Notes: generated from the letters alone by a model not told the origin. A DNA stretch of 51,727 nt from Variovorax sp. (GCA_004210915.1 SEGS01000016.1:1-51727), one strand, 5' to 3'. Numbered from the stretch's first letter, positions 17,232 through 26,151 are shown. Numbers and translations: made by a program.

Positions 17232-17879
17232 ATGAATTCGGTTTTTATCATCGACGACCACGACATCGTGCGCTTCGGCCTTGAGACCCTCGTCGGCAGC
17301 TATGCGCCGTCGCTGCGGCTGGTCGGCGCGGCCGCGGGGCTGCAGGCGGGTTTGCGGCAGATTGGCGAGCTCAGGCCCGACCTCGTCATCACCGACATGT
17401 CGCTCGGCGAATCGAAGGGGCTGGACACCGTCGCCGCCGTCGTCAGGGCGCAGGAAGACCGGCCGGTGCTGGTGGTCTCGATGCACGACGAGCTGATCTA
17501 CGCCGAACAGGCGCTGGTGCTGGGCGCACGCGGCTACGTCATGAAGGAGAACGCCCATGCCATGGTCGCGCCGGCTGCTTTTGCGCTGCTGCGCGGCGAG
17601 ACCTGGGTCAGCCCGAAGGTCAGCTCGCGCATCCTGAACCGGGTGATGAAGCGCACGGCGATCAACATCCACCAGACCGGCGACGAGGGCGAAAACCAGC
17701 TCAGCGCGCGCGAGGTTCAGGTGCTGGAGAAACTGCGGCACGGCAAGACCACCAAAGAGATCGCCTTCGACCTCGGCCTGAGCTCGCGCACCGTCGATGT
17801 GCACCGCGCGAACATCAAGCGCAAGCTGGGCCTGAAAAGCGGGGCGGAGCTGATCGCGTTTGCCATCACCCGGATGTGA
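17232..17879 (+). CDS. NarL/FixJ family response regulator
   Basis: The product is 215 residues. The receiver domain (1-120) has the acidic pocket DDHD at 8-11, the phospho-acceptor Asp55 in VITDMSLG, Ser/Thr-type VVSMHD, and Lys in YVMKEN. The C-terminal LuxR-type HTH is LSAREVQVLEKLRHGKTTKEIA...LSSRTVDVHRANIKRKLG. It is divergent from the histidine kinase gene, and a palindrome of the type this family binds lies between them. It probably controls itself, the kinase and the Roadblock/GTPase operon. Confidence 0.93.
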   Translation: MNSVFIIDDHDIVRFGLETLVGSYAPSLRLVGAAAGLQAGLRQIGELRPDLVITDMSLGESKGLDTVAAVVRAQEDRPVLVVSMHDELIYAEQALVLGARGYVMKENAHAMVAPAAFALLRGETWVSPKVSSRILNRVMKRTAINIHQTGDEGENQLSAREVQVLEKLRHGKTTKEIAFDLGLSSRTVDVHRANIKRKLGLKSGAELIAFAITRM

Positions 17880-17903
17880 TGCGGCGTTCTGCAGGTATGT
17901 TCG

Positions 17904-19001
17904 CTATCCAGCTACCACGCCGGGCAACACCCATGCATCCGCAATTTGCAATCTGCACAGCTCGCCAACCGCCGGTTGGCCATCCAAAGGCAGCCTGACG
18001 GTCAGCATCACTGGTCCGTCGTCGCCGGGCACCTGTCCTTCGACCAGGTATCCGTCGCCCTGGAAAAACACATAGTCGACCGCCAGCGGCAAGCCGGCAC
18101 CGGCCGTGCCGTCGGTTGCGGCCGTGAACCCGCCCGGCTGCACCGTCACCCAGACGGCCGCTCCTGGTGCGGGCATCTCGCCGCAACGCGCGGTGAAGGC
18201 GTAACCACAGGCCTCAACCTGAACGCGCCCGTCAGACTCGCTGGCGACAATGCGGGCCTTGAGGATATTCCGGCCGCCGACGAACGACGCCACCATGCGC
18301 GTGGCCGGTTCCTGCGACAGCGCCAGCGGCGTGTCGAGCTGGTGGATGCGCCCGCCGGACAGCACCGCCACCCGGTCGGCCAGCGCCAGCGCTTCTTCCT
18401 GGTTGTGGGTGACGTAGACGATCGCCGTGTGCGGGCTGCGGGCGCGGGCGATCAAACGCTGCATCTCGCGGCGCAACTCGACGTCCAGGCTGGCCAGCGG
18501 CTCGTCGAACAAAATCACCTGCGGGTTGCCGACCATCGCGCGCGCCAGCGCGACGCGCTGCTTCTGCCCGCCCGACAGCTGGTCCGGGTAACGCTCGCCG
18601 AGCGCGTCCAGGTCGACGTTGACCAGCGCCTCGGCCACGCGGCGCTCGATATCGGCGTTGCGTTTCTGGTTGACCAGCAACGGAAACATGACGTTTTCGG
18701 CGACCGTCATTTGCGGCCACAGCGCGTGGTTCTGAAAGACCACGGCGACCCGGCGGTGCTCGGGCGGCAAGTGCACGCCGGCGCCGGAGACGGTGACGCC
18801 GCCGACTTCGATCGTGCCGCCGTCGAGTGTTTCGAGCCCGGCTATGGCGCGCAAGATCGTCGTCTTGCCCGAGCCCGACGGCCCGAGCAGCGCGACGAAG
18901 CCGCCGTCCGGGATGTCCATCGACACGTCGGCCAGCGCGGTGTGCGCGCCGGGGCCGCTGCCGTAGGTCTTGCTGATGTTGCGGATTTTTATGCTCGCCA
19001 T
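17904..19001 (-). CDS. ABC transporter ATP-binding protein (FbpC/PotA-like)
   Basis: The product is 365 residues. Walker A GPSGSGKTT, Q-loop FQNHALWPQMTV, signature LSGGQKQRVALARA, Walker B VILFDEPLASLD and the H-loop VTHNQEEA are all present. The C-terminal about 120 residues form the TOBE-like regulatory domain of the MalK/PotA/FbpC group. ATG 19001 (MASIKIRN) is the family start and lies 13 bases inside the end of the permease gene, so the two are translationally coupled. It is the last gene of a binding protein-permease-ATPase set, probably for ferric iron or a related anion such as 2-aminoethylphosphonate. Confidence 0.9.
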   Translation of the reverse strand: MASIKIRNISKTYGSGPGAHTALADVSMDIPDGGFVALLGPSGSGKTTILRAIAGLETLDGGTIEVGGVTVSGAGVHLPPEHRRVAVVFQNHALWPQMTVAENVMFPLLVNQKRNADIERRVAEALVNVDLDALGERYPDQLSGGQKQRVALARAMVGNPQVILFDEPLASLDVELRREMQRLIARARSPHTAIVYVTHNQEEALALADRVAVLSGGRIHQLDTPLALSQEPATRMVASFVGGRNILKARIVASESDGRVQVEACGYAFTARCGEMPAPGAAVWVTVQPGGFTAATDGTAGAGLPLAVDYVFFQGDGYLVEGQVPGDDGPVMLTVRLPLDGQPAVGELCRLQIADAWVLPGVVAG

Positions 19002-20821
19002 GGCAGGACTCCCGAAGGCAGCCGGCGGCCGGCGAGGCTGGCGATCCACATGAGGCCCATGGCGATCACCACGGTCAACACCGCAAGCGCCGAGGCGGCG
19101 GCGGATTCACCGCCCTGCTCGAGGCTGAACACGGCGACGCCGAGGGTTTCGGTGCCGGTCGCCCAGAGCAGCGCCGAGACGGTCAGCTCGTTCATCGCCA
19201 GCAGCACCACCAGCGTGGCACCGGCCGTCAGCGATGGCAGCAACACGGGCAGCACGATTTTCTGGATGCGCACCCGAAAGCTGGCGCCGAAGATTTCGGC
19301 GGCCTCGAGCATCTCGCGCGGGAACTGCCGGAAGCCGCTGATCGCGGGCCGCAGCTGGATCGTCAAAAAGCGCGCGAGGTAGGCGAGCAGCAGGATGAAA
19401 AGCGTGTTGTAGAGGGAGATCGACGTCATCGGGAGGGGGCGCAGGTAAAGCAGGATCATGGCCATCGCCAGGACCACGCCGGGAATCACGTAAGGCACTT
19501 CGACCAGGAAGCCGAGTTTCGCGAGCAGCCGCACGCGGCGATATTCGAGCAGGTAGGCGTAGAACAGCGACACCACGCCGAGCAGCAGCGCCGTGCCGAC
19601 GGCCAGCGCGCTGCTGTTGAAAAACGCGCGCACCGTGGAGTCGTTGCCGACGACGACATAGGCGTAGTGTTCGATCGTCGCGCTGGCAAGGGTCAGCGGT
19701 ACGCCAGGGGCGGGGCTCAGCGATTTGGCGATGAGTGCCAGCAACGGCACGACCAGCAGCAACACCACCAGCGAGCCGGTCGCCCATTCGACGCGGCGCC
19801 GGAACCGCCCGAAGCTGAAAGGCGCGCGCGGGCTGCGCACGGCGGCGACACGGTAATGCTCGCCCTTGACGAAAAAGTGTTGCGCCAGCACGCCGATCCC
19901 GGCCAGCAGCGCGACGATGCCCGACAACATGACGACGTTTGGAATCACCGCGGGACCGAAGCCCGACAGCTCGCGGTAAATGAGCGTGGGCAGCACGAGG
20001 TAATCGCCCGGAATACCGAGCAACGCCGGGATGCCGAAGTTGCCGATGCATGAGACGAACGCGAGGGCCGTGCCCGATGCCAGTGCCGGCAGGATCAGCG
20101 GCCAGATCACCCGCGTCACGACCCGCAGCGGCGGCGAGCCGCAAACGCGCGCCGCCTCGATCACGTCGGCCGGCACATTCAGCAGCGCGGCGCGCACGGT
20201 CAAAAACACCAGCGGCGCATAGTGCACGCCGAGCAGAAAACTGATGCCGCTCGCGCCCTGCAGCGGGTTGCCCCAGCCCATCGCATCGTCGACGCCCATC
20301 ACGACCAGCAGGTCACGCGCTGGGATCCAGACCTGCAGCCACGCCAGCGCGATCACCTGCGGCGGAATCATCGCCTGCGCGACGAAACCGAACACCAAAA
20401 ACTGCCGGTGCCGCAAGTCGCCAAGCGTGACGACCGTTGCCATCAGCAAGCCGTAAACGGCGGCGAGCGCACCGCCAATCAGGCCGACCTGCAGCGAGTG
20501 TCTGGTCGCCGTCCATGCTGCGGTTGATGTGGCTGACGCCAGTACCGCCTCGCGTTGCGGCCCCATCAGCGCGGCCGCGAACTCCCAGGCCAGCCGCCCG
20601 ATCGGCAGCGCGCAGATGATCAGCATGAAGCCCAGCAGGGCGGCCGTGACCAGCTTTTCACTGCGCCAGAACGACGCGAAACGGGGAATGGCTTTTACGG
20701 CAGGCGCGTTGGCCAGCACGGCCGCGCCGGCCGTCACCGCGCCGCGCGATCCGCCGCCTGGCGGGTCGGGTTGTTTGTCATGACGTGAACGTTGCGGCTC
20801 AGCCGCCGAAAACCTGTCCAA
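18989..20821 (-). CDS. ABC transporter permease, FbpB-like (two fused permease domains)
   Basis: The open frame gives up to 610 residues with about 12 membrane helices. It carries two copies of the binding-protein-dependent permease domain, each with an EAA loop (VIEAARVCGSPPLRVVTRVIWP near residue 225, and MLEAAEIFGASFRVRIQKIVLP near 510). That is the FbpB/2-aminoethylphosphonate-type architecture. The start is uncertain: the frame opens at TTG 20821, overlapping the binding-protein stop by 23 bases, and GTG 20737 is an alternative. An ATG near 20780 is out of frame and stops soon. It is operonic with the ATPase and binding protein. Confidence 0.87.
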   Translation of the reverse strand: MDRFSAAEPQRSRHDKQPDPPGGGSRGAVTAGAAVLANAPAVKAIPRFASFWRSEKLVTAALLGFMLIICALPIGRLAWEFAAALMGPQREAVLASATSTAAWTATRHSLQVGLIGGALAAVYGLLMATVVTLGDLRHRQFLVFGFVAQAMIPPQVIALAWLQVWIPARDLLVVMGVDDAMGWGNPLQGASGISFLLGVHYAPLVFLTVRAALLNVPADVIEAARVCGSPPLRVVTRVIWPLILPALASGTALAFVSCIGNFGIPALLGIPGDYLVLPTLIYRELSGFGPAVIPNVVMLSGIVALLAGIGVLAQHFFVKGEHYRVAAVRSPRAPFSFGRFRRRVEWATGSLVVLLLVVPLLALIAKSLSPAPGVPLTLASATIEHYAYVVVGNDSTVRAFFNSSALAVGTALLLGVVSLFYAYLLEYRRVRLLAKLGFLVEVPYVIPGVVLAMAMILLYLRPLPMTSISLYNTLFILLLAYLARFLTIQLRPAISGFRQFPREMLEAAEIFGASFRVRIQKIVLPVLLPSLTAGATLVVLLAMNELTVSALLWATGTETLGVAVFSLEQGGESAAASALAVLTVVIAMGLMWIASLAGRRLPSGVLPWRA

Positions 20822-21827
20822 AACGTTTTTTCTCTTCTTCGGTGGTCTTCATGATGTCGCCCGGCACGACTTTCATGAACTTGTAGGTGGAGCCAGCAGG
20901 ATAGCCCTTCGGCGCCGGCACCGACTTGGCCAGCGGCACATAGCCCAGCGTGGTCGAGAACTCCTGGCCCTTGGCAGAGATCAGGAAGTTGACGAAGGCT
21001 TCGGCAGCCGGGATGTTTTTGGCGGTATTGAGGATGGCGACCGGCTCGGTCACAAAGGTCAGGCCTTCCTTCGGAATGACGAACTCGACCGGCGAGCCTT
21101 TGGCCTTGGCCGTCAGCGCCATGAAATCGACCAGCACGCCGACCTGCTTCTCGCCGCTGGCGACCTGTTGCAGCACCGCGCCATTGCCGCGCACGGCGAC
21201 GGCGTTGTTGGCCTTCAGGCCTTCGATGAACTTCCAGCCCAGGTCAGGCGACGCGGCCCAGGTGCTGACCGAAATCGCAGCCGCGCCCGAGTACAGCGGG
21301 CTCGGCATCACGACCTGGCCTTTCAGCGCCGGGTTCTGCAGGTCTGCCCACGAGGTCGGCTTGAACTTCGACTTGGTGTTGTAGACGATGCCGGTGGTGA
21401 TCAGCTTGGTGCCGACGTAGGTGCGCTGTTCGTCGAAAAACGCAGCGGGAATCGCCGACGTGTCGATGTTGCGCATCCGCATCAGGCGGCCTTCGCTTTT
21501 CAATTGCTCCATCGAGACCGCATCGGCGATCAGCAGCAGGTCCGGACGCGGCGCGTCGGCAGCGATTTCGGTGCGCAAACGGTTGATGACTTCGGTGGTG
21601 CCGGAGCGGAAGGTCTCGACCTTGACGTTCGGATACTGGGCGTTGAAGGCGGCCAGCGTTTCCTTCAGGTCGCGCTCGGGCTGCGAGCTGTAGAGCACCA
21701 GCGGGCCGGAGACGTTGGCAGTCTGTGCGAGGGCCTGGCCCGACAGGCCAAGCGCCGTGGCAGCAGCGGCGAGGGTCAGGATGAAGCGGCGGCTGGAGGC
21801 CGTTGAAGATGCGCGTTTGTTCAACAT
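20799..21827 (-). CDS. ABC transporter substrate-binding protein (FbpA-like)
   Basis: The product is 342 residues. The signal peptide is clear (MLNKRASSTASSRRFILTLA, cleavage after about residue 34 at QALA); the SRRF pattern is compatible with Tat export. The mature part resembles the FbpA/ferric iron-binding or phosphonate-binding cluster: VLYSSQPERDLKETLAAFN, FRSGTTEVINRLRTE, LIADAVSMEQLKSEG and YSGAAAISVSTWA. ATG 21827 fits the signal peptide. It is first in its operon and divergent from a MocR-type regulator gene, with a long inverted repeat between them. Iron is the default guess for the substrate; a phosphonate or other small anion is possible. Confidence 0.88.
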   Translation of the reverse strand: MLNKRASSTASSRRFILTLAAAATALGLSGQALAQTANVSGPLVLYSSQPERDLKETLAAFNAQYPNVKVETFRSGTTEVINRLRTEIAADAPRPDLLLIADAVSMEQLKSEGRLMRMRNIDTSAIPAAFFDEQRTYVGTKLITTGIVYNTKSKFKPTSWADLQNPALKGQVVMPSPLYSGAAAISVSTWAASPDLGWKFIEGLKANNAVAVRGNGAVLQQVASGEKQVGVLVDFMALTAKAKGSPVEFVIPKEGLTFVTEPVAILNTAKNIPAAEAFVNFLISAKGQEFSTTLGYVPLAKSVPAPKGYPAGSTYKFMKVVPGDIMKTTEEEKKRFGQVFGG

Positions 21828-21906
21828 GGAAATTCCTGTACTGGCGGGTGGATCGATGGTGGGCAGGCGGGTCTGCGAATCCCGTGAGGATGCCCCATGG
21901 AAATGA

Positions 21907-21936
21907 CAAAACAGTGACAAAGGGTCAACTGTTTTG
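21907..21936. promoter_or_regulatory. Long inverted repeat between fbpA-like and mocR-like genes
   Basis: CAAAACAGT (21907-21915) and ACTGTTTTG (21928-21936) are exact 9-base inverted arms with 12 bases between them. The site lies in the 309-base region between the two divergent genes (21828-22136), 80 bases upstream of the transporter operon. It is the best candidate for the MocR operator. GTGACA/GTGTCAC motifs nearby (21914-21919 and about 22031) may add to it. I see no other gene in this stretch. Confidence 0.6.
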
Positions 21937-22136
21937 GCGTGCACGGGGTTTGAATGCGGCTTTTTGCCGCGTGATCACGGGTGGTGGCGTCGCCGGACTG
22001 CGGCCAGTGTTTTGTACCCGCGTCATCACAGTGTCACAGGCCACGGGAAAAGTGTGTTGACCATCATGTGGCCGTACTCACCGGCTTTCACTGGCTTTAT
22101 TTCTTCGCCCTCCGTTCCAGGCAGATTCGATTCCCC

Positions 22137-23579
22137 ATGCCCAACTTCCTGACCGCGCCGCTCGACACGGCTTCAGCGATCCCCCTGGTCACGCAGATCA
22201 GCGACGGCCTGCGCAAGGCCATCGCCGCGCGCGAGATCGCCGCGGGCGAGCGCCTGCCCTCGATCCGCACGCTGGCGACCCGGCTGGGGGTCAGCGCCTA
22301 TACCGTGTCGTCGGCCTACGCGCGCCTGGCCGCCGAAGGACTGCTGGCCGCGCAGCACGGCAGCGGCGTGCAGGTGGCGAGCCGACGCGACGGCATGGGC
22401 GGCATCCGCGGCGTGTCTGTCACACAAGGCGATGCCACGGCTCCGGCCGCGCACGACTGGCCCTGGCTGCTCGGTGAAAAGCAGCGCCAGGAGCGCCAGG
22501 CCGGCGGCTTGCTGGAGATGAGCGGCAGCGCGTTGCCGGCCGGCTGGGGCGAGGCACGGCTGGTGGCCAAGGCGCTGAAAACCGTGTGCGGCCGGACCTC
22601 GTCGCTCCTGAGCGCACCGGCCGAGCCCTACGGCTACGCACCCCTGCGATCGCTGGTCCAGCAGCGGTTGTCGCGCCTGCACATCGATTGCGACCCGGAG
22701 CAGATCGTCATCACGCCCGGCGCGACGGCGGCGCTCTCGCTCGTGATCAATACCCTCGTGAAACCCGGCCAGTGCGTGCTGCTGGACGAACCCACCTATT
22801 TCGGCCTGCATGTGATGCTGCGCATACGCGGCGCCAAGGTCATCCCGGTGCCGCGGCTGGCGACCGGCCCTGATTTCGCGTCGCTGAAAGCAGCGGTCAA
22901 AACCTTCAGGCCGGCGCTCTACTTCACCCAGACCGCGCTGCACGGCCCGACCGGCACCAGCTATACCAGCGGCGAGGTCGCGCGCCTCGCCGACTTCGCG
23001 CGTGAACACGGCCTTCGGGTCATCGAGGGCGATTACTACGTCGACCTGGACCCCCAGCCGCGCGCCCGCATCAACGCCTTCGACCAGCTCTCGTCCAGCA
23101 TCTACATCGGTGCTTGCGCCAAATCGATCACCGGACCGGCGCGCATCGGCTACCTCGCCTGCAACCACCAGCTGGCGCGTGAAACGAGCGCGCTGAAACT
23201 GGTTTCGGGCATGGCGAATTTCCAGTTCCAGGAGCGGGTGGCGACCCAGGCGCTGGGTGACCCGGCCTGCGCCAAAAACCTGCGCGCCATCCGCGCACAC
23301 CTCGACGAAGCGCGCGGCGCGACCCTCGCCGCACTGCACCAGCACGGCCTGGTCTGCTTCGGCCCGCCCACCGGCGGCAAATATGCATGGGCGAGGCACC
23401 CTGATTTCGCCGACGCCGGCTTGCTGGCCGAATCCGCGCACGCCGCCGGCCTCGCCATCGCGCCGGGCAAGGTCTTCAGCTCCGGCGACGGCCCGGTGCC
23501 GTGGTTCAGGCTCAATGTCGCGCTGGGCACGCACCCCCGCTGGCTGGACTGGATGAGGCAGCACCAGCCGCGTTTGTAA
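22137..23579 (+). CDS. MocR-type regulator: GntR HTH fused to aminotransferase-like domain
   Basis: The product is 480 residues. Residues about 15-80 form a GntR winged HTH (GLRKAIAAREIAAGERLPSI, then TRLGVSAYTVSSAYARLAAEG). A linker follows, then a fold-type I aminotransferase domain with PGATAALSLV, DEPTYFGL, and the PLP Lys329 in ACAKSITGPARIGY. Such proteins (PdxR, GabR, TauR) sense PLP or an amine-PLP adduct. ATG 22137 is chosen because the HTH begins just after it; the open frame upstream to 21981 overlaps the promoter region. It is divergent from the FbpABC-like importer and likely controls it. Confidence 0.92.
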   Translation: MPNFLTAPLDTASAIPLVTQISDGLRKAIAAREIAAGERLPSIRTLATRLGVSAYTVSSAYARLAAEGLLAAQHGSGVQVASRRDGMGGIRGVSVTQGDATAPAAHDWPWLLGEKQRQERQAGGLLEMSGSALPAGWGEARLVAKALKTVCGRTSSLLSAPAEPYGYAPLRSLVQQRLSRLHIDCDPEQIVITPGATAALSLVINTLVKPGQCVLLDEPTYFGLHVMLRIRGAKVIPVPRLATGPDFASLKAAVKTFRPALYFTQTALHGPTGTSYTSGEVARLADFAREHGLRVIEGDYYVDLDPQPRARINAFDQLSSSIYIGACAKSITGPARIGYLACNHQLARETSALKLVSGMANFQFQERVATQALGDPACAKNLRAIRAHLDEARGATLAALHQHGLVCFGPPTGGKYAWARHPDFADAGLLAESAHAAGLAIAPGKVFSSGDGPVPWFRLNVALGTHPRWLDWMRQHQPRL

Positions 23580-23741
23580 CGGTTGTCGCGGTCATTGCCG
23601 GCGACGCCCGGGCCGGCCTGTCCGGGGCCGGAATACGGCACAATGGCGGGTTCGCGCCCCCCGGCGCCGCGCAGATCGCGCTGTTTTCATAGATCCAGTT
23701 TTCCATCCCCCAACACCCATCAGAGCAAGAGGCGACACACC

Positions 23742-24251
23742 ATGGCATCCGTCAATAAAGTCATCATCGTCGGCAACCTCGGCCGCGATCCGGAAACCCG
23801 TACCTTCCCCAACGGCGACCAGATCGCCAACGTCACCATCGCCACGACCGACCGTTACAAAGACAAGACGTCCGGCGAGATGAAGGAAATCACCGAATGG
23901 CACCGGGTCAGCTTTTTCGGCCGCCTCGCTGAAATCGTCGGCCAGTACCTGCGCAAAGGCTCCCAGGTCTACGTCGAAGGCAGCCTGCGCACCCGCAAGT
24001 ACACCGACAAGGACGGCGTCGAAAAATACAGCACCGAGATCCGCGCCGATTCGATGCAGATGCTCGGCAGCCGCCAGGGCATGGGCGGCCCCGGCGGGCA
24101 GGATGACGGTGGCGATGGTGGCGGCGAACGCCAGTATTCGCGTCCGCCTGCAGCAGCGCCCCGCGCGCCGGCAGCAGCCCCGCGCGCACCGGCTGCGCCT
24201 TCGCGTGCGGCTAGCGGGTTTGATGATATGGATGACGATATTCCGTTCTGA
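23742..24251 (+). CDS. ssb: Single-stranded DNA-binding protein
   Basis: The product is 169 residues. The OB fold occupies residues 1-110 ([48 protein letters not shown]). A Gly/Pro/Ala-rich linker follows with a repeated [14 protein letters not shown] unit, and the C-terminal tip DDDIPF is the standard partner-binding tail. It binds ssDNA as a tetramer in replication, repair and recombination. ATG 23742 is preceded by AAGAGGCG. A strong terminator follows at 24290. Confidence 0.97.
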   Translation: MASVNKVIIVGNLGRDPETRTFPNGDQIANVTIATTDRYKDKTSGEMKEITEWHRVSFFGRLAEIVGQYLRKGSQVYVEGSLRTRKYTDKDGVEKYSTEIRADSMQMLGSRQGMGGPGGQDDGGDGGGERQYSRPPAAAPRAPAAAPRAPAAPSRAASGFDDMDDDIPF

Positions 24252-24289
24252 AGCCTGCTTCGCCGGGCATTGAATGAATGCCGCGTACG

Positions 24290-24323
24290 AAAAGCCTGGG
24301 ATCGACTGGATTCCAGGCTTTTT
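24290..24323 (+). terminator. Rho-independent terminator after ssb
   Basis: The arms AAAAGCCTGG (24290-24299) and CCAGGCTTTT (24313-24322) form a 10-base-pair hairpin with a 13-base loop, followed by T. The A-run on the other side makes it look bidirectional. Confidence 0.85.
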
Positions 24324-24369
24324 GCTTTCTGGCGGCAGGTTTGCGGTGCATGGATTTGAGGTTTGTTTT

Positions 24370-24381
24370 TTGCATACGCAA
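24370..24381. promoter_or_regulatory. Candidate GntR operator 1
   Basis: TTGCATACGCAA is a near-palindrome 94 bases before the GntR gene. The ten bases GCATACGCAA recur at 28623-28632 in front of the oxidase genes. FCD-type GntR proteins commonly bind TTG-N-TA-N-CAA-like sites. Confidence 0.5.
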
Positions 24382-24457
24382 CACAGCGGCAGCGCGACAA
24401 AGCGGTGGCGTTCATTGCGCGACTCACTTATGCTGTCACTTGCGAACAATGCACACA

Positions 24458-24471
24458 ATTTGTAGACAAAT
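24458..24471. promoter_or_regulatory. Candidate GntR operator 2 at the regulator start
   Basis: ATTTGTAGACAAAT has perfect 6-base arms around AG and ends three bases before ATG 24475. The core TTGTAGACAA resembles TGTATACA at 28633-28640. Its position would allow autorepression. It also means ATG 24475 has no room for a ribosome site. Confidence 0.55.
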
Positions 24472-24474
24472 CAT

Positions 24475-25371
24475 ATGAAGTCAAAAGCGCAAGCCGTCTC
24501 CGCCGCTACAGCGCGTGCCGCTACCCTCAAGGCTTTGCCGGGGGTAAACGCGACGGCTGCGATATCCGGGAAGATCGAGAAGAAAGTCGAACGCAAGACG
24601 CAGGCCGCCAATTTGCGCAAGGGAGGTCGTCCCGCGTCAAAGCTGGCCCCCGCCATGGACATAGGTCTCGACAGCGATGACAACAGCGTCGATGACTCAC
24701 AAGACTACGCCGACGAAATCCCCGGCAAATCCAACAACCTCACCGACCGCGCCTACGAGGTCGTGCGCAAGCTGATCCTGCAACGCAAGCTGACCGGCGG
24801 CGAGGTGCTGGTCGAGGGCCGTCTCGCGGAGCGCCTGAAGATGTCGCGCACGCCGCTGCGCGAGGCCTTGCTGCGGCTTGAGGGCGAAGGCCTGCTGGTG
24901 CGGGCCAATGCGCGTTCTTACGCGGTACGCCGCATCACGGCGTCGCATTATTTCCAGTGCTTGCAGGTGCGCGAACGGCTGGAGTCGCAAGCGGTTTCGC
25001 TGGCGATCGGCCGCATTTCGCCGGCTGACGTGCAGCGCCTGCGCGCCGGCATCGAGACGCTGGACCTGAGCCAGCAGGGCGCGAGCCACTGGCAGGCGGA
25101 CGACGAAGTGCACGGCATGTTCGCGCGTGCGTCGGGCAACGAGATGCTGGCCGACACCATCGGCCACTTGCGCGTGCTCTGCCGGCTGTTCGAGGTCGTT
25201 GACCCTTTCAACCGCATCGAGGAAGACCGCAACGAGCACCTCGCCATCCTCGACGCGTATGGCGCTGGCGACGTGAAGGCGGCCGAAGAAGCGGTGGTGG
25301 CGCACCTGCGCAACCTGGCGCGCTACACGCTCTCGCGGCTGAGCAATGGGCTGGTGACGGACTTCACCTGA
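24475..25371 (+). CDS. GntR family regulator, FadR/FCD subfamily, with long N-terminal extension
   Basis: The open frame from ATG 24475 gives 298 residues. The winged HTH starts only at about residue 88 (LTDRAYEVVRKLILQRKLTG, then RLAERLKMSRTPLREALLRL). It is followed by the all-helical FCD ligand domain with metal-site-like residues (EVHGMFARASGNEML, NEHLAILDAY). The first 85 residues are Ala/Lys-rich then acidic and unusual for this family. An internal ATG at 24655 (residue 61) is an alternative start; neither has a good ribosome site. It faces the amino acid transporter operon (convergent) and shares candidate operators with the oxidase promoter, so it likely governs this catabolic region. 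Confidence 0.88.
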   Translation: MKSKAQAVSAATARAATLKALPGVNATAAISGKIEKKVERKTQAANLRKGGRPASKLAPAMDIGLDSDDNSVDDSQDYADEIPGKSNNLTDRAYEVVRKLILQRKLTGGEVLVEGRLAERLKMSRTPLREALLRLEGEGLLVRANARSYAVRRITASHYFQCLQVRERLESQAVSLAIGRISPADVQRLRAGIETLDLSQQGASHWQADDEVHGMFARASGNEMLADTIGHLRVLCRLFEVVDPFNRIEEDRNEHLAILDAYGAGDVKAAEEAVVAHLRNLARYTLSRLSNGLVTDFT

Positions 25372-25413
25372 TGCCTGTTGCGCGCGCGGCTTGACTCGCT
25401 GCGCGCCCCCTGT

Positions 25414-26151
25414 TCAGTGCCGCAGGATCTTGCCGACGAATTCGCGGGTGCGTGCTTCTTTTGGCTCGTCGAAGATCTGTTTCGGGCCGCCGATTTCCAC
25501 CACATGCCCGCCGTCCATGAAGACGACCTTGCTGGAGACTTCGCGCACGAAACCCATCTCGTGCGAGACGATGAACATCGTCATGCCTTCGGCTGCCAGC
25601 AGGCGGACGGTGTCGAGCACTTCGTTGACGAGTTCGGGGTCGAGCGCCGCCGTCACTTCATCGAGCAGCAGGATGCCGGGCTGCAACGCCAGCGCGCGGG
25701 CGATCGCGACCCGCTGCTGCTGGCCGCCCGAGAGCTGGTCCGGATACGACTGCAACTTGCTGCCCATGCCGACCTTGTTGAGGAGCTGCGTCGCATAAGC
25801 CACGACGTCCGCACGCGGGCGTTTCTTGACCTTGATCGGCGCGACCGTGACGTTGTCGAGCACGGTCATGTTCTGGAACAGGTTGTACTGCTGGAAGACG
25901 ATGGCCATCTCCGAGCGCACCTGGCGCAGCTGCGCACGGTTCGAATAATCCAGCTCGGTGCCTTCAATGCGTACCGTGCCGGACACCGGCGGCAGCAGCC
26001 CCATCAGCACGCGCAGCAAGGTGCTTTTGCCTGAACCTGACGGGCCGATCAGGCTGACGATCTCGCCTTTCTCGACGGACAGGTTGATGCTTTGCAGGAC
26101 CGTGTGCGCCCCGTAGTTGGCCTTCAGGTTAACGATTTCGAGTTGGGGCAA
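25414..26151 (-). CDS. Polar amino acid ABC transporter ATP-binding protein (GlnQ/HisP-like)
   Basis: The product is 245 residues, standard for the PAAT family. Walker A GPSGSGKSTLLR, Q-loop VFQQYNLFQNMTV, signature LSGGQQQRVAIARAL, Walker B ILLLDEVTAALDPE and the switch VSHEMGFVREV are all complete. Its start overlaps the end of the preceding permease gene by 23 bases. It drives import of an amino acid or related imino acid with the two permeases and binding protein upstream. Confidence 0.95.
   Translation of the reverse strand: MPQLEIVNLKANYGAHTVLQSINLSVEKGEIVSLIGPSGSGKSTLLRVLMGLLPPVSGTVRIEGTELDYSNRAQLRQVRSEMAIVFQQYNLFQNMTVLDNVTVAPIKVKKRPRADVVAYATQLLNKVGMGSKLQSYPDQLSGGQQQRVAIARALALQPGILLLDEVTAALDPELVNEVLDTVRLLAAEGMTMFIVSHEMGFVREVSSKVVFMDGGHVVEIGGPKQIFDEPKEARTREFVGKILRH

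Noticed and set aside
20762..20785. ATG near 20780 as permease start
   Set aside because: It is in a different frame and meets a stop after about 15 codons.
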